Below are positions 34,601 to 46,500 of a DNA stretch of 64,000 nucleotides, piece after piece. The DNA comes from Membranipora membranacea (Eukaryota; Bryozoa; Gymnolaemata; Cheilostomatida; Membraniporidae). The DNA lies in assembly GCA_914767715.1 (NCBI GenBank), contig OU612068.1, positions 25,482,001 to 25,546,000 on the forward strand, read 5' to 3'. Each line of letters starts with the position of its first letter. The first letter of the stretch is position 1. The notes under the pieces were generated by a model that worked only from the letters and a program-made list of their open reading frames with translations, did no database searches and had not been told where the DNA came from. Made by a program: the position numbers and the translations under genes.

Positions 34601-37088
34601 TCATGGTAATTGTAAGTCCCCAGTTGAAAAGTCTGTCATTTTAACGTATTTAATCTTTTTAGAGTCAAGTTGTTGTTGCGACCAGGCTAAAAGTTTGAGG
34701 ATCTTTGTTATCTGTGGGACTGATTCTTGGTTCTCTTGCTCCAGTATCTTAGCGTTGACTTCACTAGCAACCTAATAAAAAATAAGTCACCAATTGATAA
34801 TTAGGGTGCCGTGGACATTGAGTTCATAGATGGACAATGTGAAACATAGGCATTTGCCATGATATCCTCACAGAAAAGAAAGTCCCTGCTATATAGGCTC
34901 AAAAGAGCCAAAGATCAAATTGACCATAACTCTCCCCCTATGTGGTCAATCACTCTAACATGTGCCTGAAAGATATAATGATAGCTGTTAGGCAAGGACC
35001 TTTGCAGCAAGTATTAATATGGTAGAAGTGCAATAAATAATTTATACAGTATTTTGGAGTTATCCTCTCACTGAATATAAAACTCAAAGAGAAAACAACT
35101 CCAAGAATGTTTTACATGGTAAGGGCATGCATTGGCATTTTTCACATAGTTTATTGGATTGTTCATAGTTTGTGGTATAATTCCAAGCAGTGATGCTGGT
35201 GAGTACCTACATCCTTCTGTAAGTGTGACTTTAGTGGACACATTATCATTAAGTTCTCATACATACTGATAACAAGGAGTACTCCTAGCTGATACTTGCT
35301 AATGCAGTCAGGACATTATTGGTGACATACCTTATATCTGTGAGCTGGCTGTAATAAGTCTCCAAATGGTGAGGCAGATGGATCATCAAAAGCTAATAGA
35401 GCCAGTGTCCTTTCTAATTCTGCCAATACTTCCTACAAAAATAAAGGTGAGCTGACTTACAAAAACTCATAATACTCAAATTAATATTAATCATACATTT
35501 TGGTCTGTATTTGTGCTAACTTCAAGCTTTGTTTGGCTTGTCAAGACAGGCTAGGTCTAGCCTACAATGAAGCAGTCGCAAGGCAAATTGGGTTTGATTG
35601 AAGTGGGCAAAAATACAGACCAAAATGTATTGTTGGGGTTTCAAGAAAAGCGAAGGAAATACCAACTTTAATGTAAGATATCCAACAGCACCCCACTAAA
35701 GTAGAAATTTACATATATTATTTTAACTATTAAATGTTCTTTCATACCATAGGTTAAATTATCATGGCTCATCAAACTGCCTTCTTTTGTTTCTTGTTCA
35801 TCGCCACAAAACCACTTTTTCTAGGTGTTGTTGGGTGACAAAATTGGGTTGTTTGTGACAAAGAGTTATTTTGTAAGTGACACTATGACCTAGTTTTTTG
35901 ACATTGCAAACCTATGGAACATTGACGGATAGCAATGGCCAGAGCTTAGTCCCTCCGGCGTTGGGCTATTTGAAGGGGTGTGTGTCTTGTTGGTTTTTTT
36001 TCAAATCAAACAATGACTATTTTAATTATGTGATTTGGCTTTCAAAAAAAGAGTTACATATACACTTACGTTATCACCCTCTTCAGCTCTCTCTGATAAA
36101 TGTATCTGTGCAAAGTCAAGAGCTTTCTCTAACTCCTTCTGCCTTATCAGTTCTATCAACTGCTGCTGCTGTTAAACATAGATAATAAATATTGAAGTAG
36201 ACATGGAATGGAGTGATGAAGTACTAAATAAGCTACCTCGTAGCATTTGAGGTTATCTTGCCCTGCTACACTTTTCATAAAATGGTCATGAAGTCAAAAC
36301 GCTAAGAATTGACGGATGTTGCTCTTTGCCCACATTTTGAGGGTAAACTGTCCAGGTGAAACCGTATTTTACAAAAATTTCAAAACCTGCAAGCAGCGAT
36401 CGTAACATCAAGAATGCAAAAACAAATTCACGTCAGATAGGTATGAAATTGTATGTAGTTTTTCTTACACCACCCAACCTGTAATTTGAAATATAGCGAG
36501 TTGTCATTATCAAGTAGTTCTGGGTGAATTTCATTAATCAGCGCCACGGCAGAGTCTATTTCTCCGTTGAGAAGATGATTCCTTATCTGTATTCGCTGAT
36601 CAATGGTCTGTAGATCAATAGTACTTGAGATTCCTGATTCTACTTTGAACTTTTCTGCTGCTTCTTTGAAGCCCTCTGTAATAATAATAGGAGTTATGTT
36701 GATAGTAAAGGATGGTTTCGATGGGTATGATACATATCCAATTATAATACTTGGCTTACATCAATGCGCAAAAATTGAAGGAAATTTTGGTTGATGGTCA
36801 TATTACATTGTAAACATACCAACTGATATGAAAAGAGTTTCCTCTAGCCAGCAATATTTGACTAGAAACTAGACAAAATAGCTCACATAGCCAGGAACAC
36901 ACAGGAAAAAGGTGTCAAGTGATGTGACACTTCACCTGGTTTATGACAGAGCAATCCTTTACAATGTTATTACCTTTTTCAAGATAATTCATGACTAATC
37001 TGTTCATATCCGCTCTTGTTGTGTGTATATTGTGTAGTTTCTTCATCCAGTCCTCCATAACTTCCTCATCTCTCTGTGTCACATCCAT
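34601..37088 (-). CDS. GID8: GID8 (TWA1), CTLH E3 ubiquitin ligase subunit
   Basis: Five coding exons close exactly to 684 nt (227 aa; human 228): 36974-37088, 36479-36675, 36070-36168, 35331-35432 and 34601-34771 (stop TGA). Family sequence runs through the model: [12 protein letters not shown] and [10 protein letters not shown] (LisH region), [20 protein letters not shown] and [12 protein letters not shown] (CTLH), then [36 protein letters not shown] and [14 protein letters not shown] (CRA). GID8 is a scaffold of the CTLH/GID RING ligase, pairing with RanBP9/10 and bridging to MAEA-RMND5. The internal ATG at 37086-37088 is used, but SYGD precedes it in frame, like the human MSY start. A real start codon at the end of an upstream exon, spliced to the AG before TCG, is possible. 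The exon at 36168 has a CAGCAG acceptor that may be used in two ways. Confidence 0.93.
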
Positions 37089-38540
37089 ATCACCATACGA
37101 CTGTGGCTATAACCAGGGAGGGTGGGAGGGGTGGAGCTATAACAATATAGAAATAAATAATAGACGCGGTGGTACGTAGGAGACAAAGTCTGCCCTCTTA
37201 AAATTTACCGACAAATTACCTCTATAGAGAGAGCAGTAGGAGGCGTCGAGGGGCTAGACTGAAATCGGATTGTTATTTCTCAAACCATCTTCGTGAAACA
37301 CATGTCTGCCTGAGCCTCACCAGATGGGATTATGGGATTAAGAGCCAAATTACCACAGAGATGTTTTGTCCCATAGAGAGGAGTGATAATAGAATGTGTG
37401 ACCACACGATAGCTTCTGCAGTTTCTGCATCAAAGTAACATGATACAGGACTAATTTTGAAGAGGCAATGTAGAATCACATTAGAAGTTTTAGCATCGCA
37501 CAAACCAAGGACTCCTTACACAAACTTTGGTGGAAAATTGCCAATCTAGGAGAGATTGGCACCCACGTTCCCTTTAACTCCTTGAACACACCAGATAATC
37601 AATATACTCAGTTTATTTTGTTACTCCACTGTTTTCCTATTCACATGGGATCTCCTCTAGCTTGTGAGATGTGATGTTTCCAACCATTCTAACTTTTAAT
37701 ATACATATATAGCCTATATGCGGTATGTCGACTTAATTTTGCTCAGCATGGACAAAAGACATACGGTATGCTGGGCCTATTGTGTCACCCTTGTCTGACA
37801 GGAATAATACGGAAGGGTATAATTATGGTAAAATAAAGAGTATTTGCTTGGCCTTTGATAACATTTACCCTGATTGGTCATATCGATATTTTAGTCACAT
37901 TCTGATGAGGTACTAATGGCGACAATTCCTATACTAGAACAGGGACAATGAATGTAATTAAATTGATTATATGCCTTATATTTCCAAAATTCAAGATACC
38001 ACAGCGGCAGTGTAGATGGAGGTCATTGGCCTCTAATAAATAGCATTTTCAAGACCACTACAATCATTCAAAGCAACATGGCCCACCAGGCTACATTACG
38101 TGCACAACCAGTCGGAAATTGGCCTGGCTCTGAGCATGATGAGATCAATGAACTAGCTTTAGTTCATTGATGAGATAAGGGAACAAAATATGACATCAAA
38201 TCAACAATACTAACACCAAAGGACTACTGATGATAATTTATGTATAGCCACAGATCACGGGAACAGCTTGATGGATCAATGAATTCCAGTCCTTGGTTTG
38301 AGTCAATTTGTCAGATAGAAAGTGAGAGTAATAGTAGTCTGCCTTTGCATACTTCACTTTGTCAAGACAGGCTATCTTACTAGTCCTCATACAGGTTAAT
38401 ATATTCTATCCCATAACAGGCTTAAGGCTACCATTCATCTCTTTTCAAAGCTAGTCTGTCAATGAGTACTCCTTTGTCTGGTAGAGAAAGAGACCAAGTC
38501 TGTTAGGAGGCTAAAGGCTCTTATTTATTTCCTTTACCAT

Positions 38541-38645
38541 CATGGGCCCCTGGGACTTACATGTCATTACTTTGCCAATGTCCACTATGGGTGGTTGATA
38601 GTGGACATTGGCAAAGTAATGACATGTAAGTCCCAGGGGCCCATG
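38541..38645. repeat. Near-perfect palindrome: 47-bp arms, 11-nt loop
   Basis: Arms 38541-38587 and 38599-38645 are exact reverse complements as read, with a loop at 38588-38598. Exactness suggests a recent or gene-converted foldback element. Confidence 0.95.
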
Positions 38646-39102
38646 TTTACCATGTCCTTTGCTGTTTTAAATCAATTTTCAAATGAAAGAATTATACACC
38701 TGGCCTGCAATCTTGGGCTATTTATTCATATAACATGTTTAACTGATGGAATTAACTGCTTTAGTTTGTTGATGACTGATACCAACTAATTAACACCAAC
38801 ATTTCCCACACCCACAGACCAACATCACGCAAAATGTCACCTTTTTGCCAGACAGCTAAAGTAGTTTTTTGACAACCAAAGATTTTCTTAATTAGCCTTC
38901 GAAACCTGAAACACTCTTATCATTATCGGAGATCCCCGACACAGGTTTACACATAAAGGTTATTTTGCCCTTGAACTTTTCTGCAGGAATAGACAACTCC
39001 AGAATCCTTCTGAAATAGCTTCCAGCAAGGAGTCGTTGCTTCCAGGGAGCAGGGTAGGTAGACCATTCTCCCTGGGTAGACTGTCTTGATATACTTTGTC
39101 AA

Positions 39103-39565
39103 GACCATAGACTGAATAGTTAGAGTGAGGCACTTAATTGTGGGCGACGTCACGACATCGGACGGCGTAGTAGCATTGATGTTATCATCGATTTACTGTC
39201 CACAATCCAGGTTTTTTTGTTGATGACTCGATCAATTTCGATCGGATTTTGAGTTTGAAAATTGCTTAACAATCAGCAGCGCCTTGTTGTCAACTCAATG
39301 TTATTTTTTTCTCAAAAAAACTTTGTGGCCTAAAATTTGTATCAAACTGTTAACAATAAGCTGCTGAATGTTTTGTTTTTCAAACTCAAAATCCGATCAA
39401 ATTTGATCGAGTTATCAACAAGAAACCTGGTATATGAGCGGCAAGTCAATGGTAACACCAATGCTAAGTTACACCTTCCAATGTCGTTACGCCGCCCACA
39501 ATTAAATGCCTCAATGCTATGCTCCATATAGTCTCCTGTCTAGGTTTATTATTAAGTCTATGGTC
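39103..39565. mobile_element. Foldback MITE-like element, imperfect arms of about 215 bp
   Basis: gaccatagact at 39103 pairs with agtctatggtc ending at 39565. Inner sections also pair: caattgtgggcg-type sequence, and ccaggtttttttgttgatgactcgatcaa (39207 onward) with its complement ending at 39430. Small indels separate the arms. A degenerate relative lies at 29558-29700. Confidence 0.75.
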
Positions 39566-40519
39566 AAGAAATAGACAGGCTACACTTTGTCAAGCTAATG
39601 TTCCGAAAAAAGCTTGTCAAGAAATGATGGGAGCGGGGATGGTTAGATCCCTCCTATTTTTTGGTGTTTGCGCATTATTGATTTGAATTTGTCAGAAATG
39701 ACATAAATTTGCCAATACAATGTACAAAATAATAAACCCCGCTACCGTCCAAACTCCCCTGCAATTATTATGAACTGAAAGGGTTAGTTGCTTGAACTCT
39801 CTTGTATTTCATATTTCTATTCCTGGCCTTAGACGATCAGCTCGCTACCAATTTGTGATATTCCCCAAGTATTAATCCACCAGTCAATTGCCTTGCCAAT
39901 CATGATCTAGCTTTTCATTCCATTCCTAATCATCACAGAGCATTGATATTCAGACAATCACTTGAAAATATGCCTTTTGCAGATGCAATTTCCAATTCGT
40001 CATGGAAGTGACTAAATAGAGTACGGTAATTTCGAAAGTCAATATTATTATTCTTTGGTAGCCAACATTTTTTGCAAGGAGTATATTTTACTCCTTGATT
40101 TCCGCTGCAATGTATTACTATTGCATGCTGGGAAGGCATGGTTCTTAAAACCTCTCGCTAAGCGATATGTATGCATACATAGTAACAATTCATTCTTCTA
40201 TATGAATATTTATTTCATTTATTATAAAAAATCCCAGTTCATTGGTTTTATTGGCAGAACTGATATAAAATATGCTCAATCAGGTTTTGCTCTTGTATTG
40301 AAACTGCAACAGAATATGGTTTTAATTTAAATACTGTGCATTAAAAATATATATTAGTTTCTTGACATAAATATATATATATATATAAAAGTTTCTTGAC
40401 ATAAATATGATGTTTCCTCTTACTTGCACAAAATTATAAAACAATGCAGGTTTCAGATAGTGACTTGCTACAGTTCAGAGATAGGTTCAAGAAACAAAGA
40501 AAACATATCTGCACAAAGC

Positions 40520-43500
40520 TCAAATATTTTTCTCCTGTAGATTGATCCAGTCACTGTTACCTGACTGAGATGAGGTGTCTGCAGCTAGGTTGTCCTGAAA
40601 TGAAATATCGTCATTTTTATAGGATTCTGTTTTAATTGGTAGCCAAAAGTTGGTTGGGGAAGCTTTCATGAGGCTATGAGTATCTCGTTTCTTCGGCCTA
40701 AGGAAAATTCAACTTTAGACTTTGATCTGTGAGCAATATATAGTCATTGGAAGGGAGGCTTTCACACCTTTTGCAACATCAAAATTTATAGTCTTTTACC
40801 TTAGCTGACTATTCTATTTATTACATATTCAATAATGTTTTGTGATTTCTGAGGCTTTTCTATCATTGATTTGTTATTTCACATTCGGTATTTACATGAA
40901 ACAAGACTATTCCCATTGTTGTGGCAGAGTGATTTTGCAGAATCAGGTATTGTGGCGCCTTGATACATGATATGGCTAAATATCTCTCTGCATCTACAGA
41001 GAGATAAAATTTGTTCTTGTATCTACCATATACTTATAAATGCTTTTTATTATTTTATATGATGGTATTTACTACACCTCAGAATTGTCCCTCATTCCTA
41101 ATAGGGGGGCAACTTGAATAAAAATCGCATAAAACTCTGATTAAAATGGAGGGAGACAGTTAGTAGTTGGAATTCTAGTGTATGGCCAGGCCAGCATGCA
41201 TGAACACGGAATAAACAGACTTATAACTAATACTTACGAGCAATTAGATTCGGTCATTGCAACCTAAATTTTTAGTTCAGGCGAGGCCTTTAGAGCACCT
41301 TCATTTCAAATTGTGTGACAGCTATGTTTGATTTGTGCATGACTTTCTCTACTGTAAACAAATCGCACAGTTCTTACTCAGTGCCACAGATCAAGTCGCG
41401 CCAGCCAAAACTTTTCCCCATCAATAAGTTAATTAGAGGTTTTATGTGCGGCGGAACCTGAACACCGAACCACTAGATCAGCAAATTTAACAATGTACAT
41501 AGCGTTACAAGTAAAGTGTATCACCTCATCATCAGAACGCTGTTTTTCTTCCTCTAGAAGCTCATCACCGAAATCAATATGAGCTCTCCATGATTTTGGT
41601 AGTATGCTCGACTTGACCACATGTGGGGATAGAAGTAAGTGGTGTACATTCTCAGGCTCCAAGTCAACTATAACACGGATAAATAAATAGTAACATGAGT
41701 TCACGACAGTGCAACCGCTTCACAAAATAACAGACAAATGTTTATTCATCGACCTTATCATCTCATAAGGAATTCCTAAACAATAGCATTATGGGAAAAA
41801 CTTTGAAAATCTTTCTACAGTAGAATGTGAAACTTTGCGGATTGAGGGGAGGGGGAAAGGGATTGGAATTCAATAAGAACATGTTAATATCAAAATCCAC
41901 TGAGCTTGTACGTCAGTATTGAAACCGCGGTTTTAATACTAAGCATTAGTCTTGAACTTGAGTCAAGGTTATCTACATATTCAAAAATATGGATCAATGA
42001 AAAATCTATAAAAAATAACGTATATCCGATACTAGCAAGGGGGTGCAAAATTCCCATCAACAAAGATCTCTTACAATGATTTAATATCACGCTGGCCACA
42101 CACGCAGTAATCATTGACACCAGAATGACTCCAAATTTCACCCATCTGTAGGATATATCGAATACGGCACTAAATCCAGTACTATAATAGAAAACAACCC
42201 ACGATTAGTCATCATACAGAGGCAACCTTGACAGCCAATTCGGTTTTAGGAAAGGAAGAAATTCTACGGGTGCCATAAATAAGTTGATGGAAGATTTATA
42301 TATAAATTTTAATTCTAGCAAAATCACTCAGGGTATATTTTTAGACTTTTCTAAAGCTCTTGACACCATTGACCATGATATTTTAATACAAAAACTTGCT
42401 CTTTACAATTTTACAGAAAATTCAAAAGACTTCATGAAGTGTTATTTATCAAACAGAAAACAATTTGTTCAAATCAATGATGCAAAATCCTCATTTTTAA
42501 CCCTTAAAAAAGGTGTACCCCAAGGATCGGTCTTAGGCCCTCTGCTATTTTTAATTTTTATCAATGATCTGTTGAAGGCATCACCAAGCTTGAAATACAT
42601 TTTATTTGCTGATGATACAAACATATTCTCTACACTCTACAGAGCCATCCAAAATGAAAATTGAACTTACTAACATAGAAAACTGGTGTCTTGCAAATAA
42701 GTTGATTATAAATTATGATAAAACTATTCAGATAATTTTTAGAGCACCAAACAAAAAACTTAATTTTAACGATTTTTCCCTCAATTTAAACAACATTCTT
42801 CTTCAAATAAAACCGGATAAAAAATTTCTTGGAATTACATTAGACAGCAATATCTCATTCTCCAAACACATAGCTGAACTTGTTAGAAAACTGAATTTAT
42901 GTTTGTTCATGATGCGTGCCATAGCTTTACCGAGACCGAAAAACTCTTATTGACATATATTATACCTTCTTTTATCCCCATTTATTATATGGTCTAGAGC
43001 AGCTGTGGGCAACCTGCGGCCTTTTTGCCAGTGCGGCCTAATGAACAATCTTTTGCGGCCTAATTGTGGCCTTATGCCCGTAAAATGTATTACACATTAA
43101 TTTTAATCCCCCTCTCATAACGTGGAGAACCAAATAAGAATAGCACTCTGTAAGCACAAGGTATTTCAAAATAGTGGCCATTCTGTATTATGCATGTAGC
43201 TAGGCTTCACCAGCCACCCCTCACAGAATCATCATAATTGTACTGGTGCCAATGAGTTTTTAAAGTTGATTTTCTTTCGAAATAACACAAAAGAGCGACC
43301 TTTTGATGTTAAAATTACAAAGTTTTCTAGCATAATAATGATAACTATTTTTTTGCAAGACCGTCATTTTGGACGAAAGGCAGATTTGTATCACAAAGTC
43401 TCTTTGTTACAAGTGCTTCTGCATATTCCATACTACCTTTCATTTCTCAACCATTTGCAACAAATCACACATATTTTTGTTGAGACGCTAATCGATATTA

Positions 43501-46500
43501 GTTATAATAGTGTTTTATGAGATGTGTCAAGCCAATCTCCTACTTAATATGCCATCAAGATTAATATAATACCAATAAAAAGCCCACATATGAGGAACTA
43601 AAGCCACTTTCATTTAATGAGATGATTACCAAAATGGCCTTGTTTTTTTGGCTGCATTTATCTGAGGCCTTGTTGGCAATGTTTTGAGACCTAATTGTGG
43701 AAATAAGCCTGTAAAAATAACAGACATCTGTTTATTATAGCCTACTTTCATAGAGGGTGTAAAAGTATACTTAGGCCTCTCTAAGTTCAATGTCATCTAG
43801 TAAGGATCTGATATAATAATATTGAAAATTCTTCCTATGAATATACTAAAACAGGTTGACAAGCAATTTCTATTACATTCACTGCTGACATGACCCGCAC
43901 ATTAGCGTGAACAAGAAAGGCCCTTTTATGTGAAAAGGCTGCCATGCTAGCTCTCGTTCAGCGTGCAGGCTTTCATGCCCAAATGCCCAACATGTCTTTC
44001 AGGAATAAAATAGGAACTGGAGTAACAATTCTGACACTTCCTCTTTTGTAAGAACTAAAAAGGATTTATTTGTAAAAACTGCAGTATGTTACAGGAACTC
44101 AGCAGAAATACTGGTTTATCTAATCTTCTGGAGTTATGTGACGTCATTCTACCTCATGATTTGATTGTGTACATGTCTGTATCCCTATGTTTCATGTGCA
44201 TGGCAAAGTACAGGTTGGGTGTGGTATGGCTGCTGTAGTGCCCTCCCAGGGGTTAAAGTGATGTTAAAGATCATCCTGGGACAGTCATAATAGGGTATAA
44301 AATATTTTCGCGGAGCGAAAAAAAAATTTTGAATATTTTTCGCGCTTTGTCATAATTTTCACTTTATAGTGCTTGCCTGCCTGCCCGCCCACCCGCACAC
44401 CCGCCCAACTGCAAAAGAGACCACTTTTTGAACAAGATCAGTATTTCCGGTCCAAATTGGAGTGACATATTTTTCCGGTAAACGATAAAAACAGATTTAT
44501 ATGTCACGATTTTTGTTGCGCTGTAATGACCTCCCGCAAAGGAAAACTCCCTTCAAATGACTGTCTAAAGCAAGGCAACTTTGGGCATGAAAGCCTGCAC
44601 GCTGAACGAGAGCTAGCATGGCAGCCTTTTCACATAAAAGGGCCTTTCTTGTTCACGCTAATGTGCGGGTCATGTCAGCAGTGAATGTAATAGAAATTGC
44701 TTGTCAACCTGTTTTAGTATATTCATAGGAAGAATTTTCAATATTATTATATCAGATCCTTACTAGATGACATTGAACTTAGAGAGGCCTAAGTATACTT
44801 TTACACCCTCTATGAAAGTAGGCTATAATAAACAGATGTCTGTTATTTTTACAGGCTTATTTCCACAATTAGGTCTCAAAACATTGCCAACAAGGCCTCA
44901 GATAAATGCAGCCAAAAAAACAAGGCCATTTTGGTAATCATCTCATTAAATGAAAGTGGCTTTAGTTCCTCATATGTGGGCTTTTTATTGGTATTATATT
45001 AATCTTGATGGCATATCAAGTAGGAGATTGGCTTGACACATCTCATAAAACACTATTATAACTAATATCGATTAGCGTCTCAACAAAAATATGTGTGATT
45101 TGTTGCAAATGGTCGAGAAATGAAAGGTAGTATGGAATATGCAGAAGCACTTGTAACAAAGAGACTTTGTGATACAAATCTGCCTTTCGTCCAAAATGAC
45201 GGTCTTGCAAAAAAATAGTTATCATTATTATGCTAGAAAACTTTGTAATTTTAACATCAAAAGGTCGCTCTTTTGTGTTATTTCGAAAGAAAATCAACTT
45301 TAAAAACTCATTGGCACCAGTACAATTATGATGATTCTGTGTGGGGTGGCTGGTGAAGCCTAGCTACATGCATAATACAGAATGGCCACTATTTCGAAAT
45401 ACCTTGTGCTTACAGAGTGCTATTCTTATTTGGTTCTCCACGTTATGAGAGGGGAATTAAAATTAATGTGTAATGCATTTTAAGGGCATAAGGCCACAAT
45501 TAGGCCGCAAAAGATTGTTCATTAGGCCGCACTGGCAAAAAGGCCGCAGGTTGCCCACAGCTGGTCTAGAGTTTTGGGGGCATGGAAACAAAACAGATTT
45601 AAAACGTGTTTTAATCATTCAAAAAGCAAGCCTAAGGGTCATACTCAAAATTAAACCAAATTCTCATGTCACAACGTATTTTAAAAAATTGAAAATTATG
45701 CCGATCGATATGCTATTCAAATATTCTATACTAAAATTGCTTTTAAAAACTTATAGTCCTGAATAACTAGATTGACTGGTTATCTGGTTGTCCCTTTGCC
45801 TTTTGTAACCATTTATATTTTTTAAATAACCATCTTAGTATATTAATTTAGTGCAATAAAAGCTAAAGAAAGAAAAAAAATGGTGTGAAACTCAATACAT
45901 GTACAGGTGCATATAGGGTGTGGTTCATCCACCTAACCCGCTCATGTAACCACAACCTGGCCTAACATGACCTGGTTAAACCATGATGCGCGGGGGGGGG
46001 GGGGCCCTTAGCTAAAAAATTATTGTGTACAGCTTTATTGCTCTGCCTACTTTATATCGATCATAGTCAAAATTACCTCTATTAAAACCAATTTAAAGCC
46101 ATGTTGGTGATCATAAATGTAAACTATATGTTAGCTAAGTGGAAATCTGAATCTTTACCCTTGGAACAGAGCACATGACTGATCTGAGTACTCAGTAGTC
46201 TTACTTGTAGTGATCATGAGGGCTGTATGATGCAGGGTCGTATACAGGAGAGGTAATATTGGTGAACATCAGAGGGTCTGTCATATTACACCCTGCAGTA
46301 GTGACAGGGTATTGATAAGCATATCCACCTCTACTCAGGAGGCCTCCGAGTCCAACCAATCCACCCCATACTAAAAAAATGGTAAGAGAAAGACTAAACA
46401 CAAAGTTTAATCTGGTGGAAATGGGAGAAAAATGATAAACTCTTCTGTGACAGACTATTGATAGTTATTAATATATATATACTTTATTATTGCCGATCAA

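Larger units (their letters stand above)
37089..40519. other. Intergenic region between GID8 and the SLC5 gene
   Basis: No gene is supported. It should contain GID8 5' UTR/promoter sequence and the SLC5 3' UTR. It also has two foldback elements (38541-38645 and 39103-39565) and an AT dinucleotide run near 40366-40386. Confidence 0.5.
42236..45766 (+). pseudogene. Broken LINE reverse transcriptase, jockey/CR1-like
   Basis: Motifs in order: QFGFRKGRNSTGA (42236 onward), FLDFSKALDTIDHDIL, GVPQGSVLGPLLFLIFINDL and ILFADDTN with the catalytic aspartates (near 42605-42622). The frame shifts near 42640-42660 and goes on with NIENWCLANKL and KFLGITLD up to 42953, where a stop occurs. The chain is then cut by the transposon at 43000 and resumes at 45572 with FWG, QKASLRVI and a typical C-terminal end at 45766. 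It is inactive. Confidence 0.88.
42200..45880 (+). mobile_element. 5'-truncated non-LTR retrotransposon (LINE) in SLC5 intron 12
   Basis: The element begins somewhere between 42182 and 42236, already inside the reverse transcriptase, and ends near 45880 after an A-rich tail (aaagctaaagaaagaaaaaaaa). It lies in the opposite direction to the host gene. It is interrupted by the hAT-like element at 43000-45563. Truncation and A-rich tail are usual for target-primed reverse transcription. I could not identify its target site duplication. Confidence 0.85.

Noticed and set aside
43266-43520. 84-codon ORF, also found inverted at 45043-45297
   Set aside because: It lies in the foldback arms of the hAT-like element and matches no transposase motif I know; it is probably chance.
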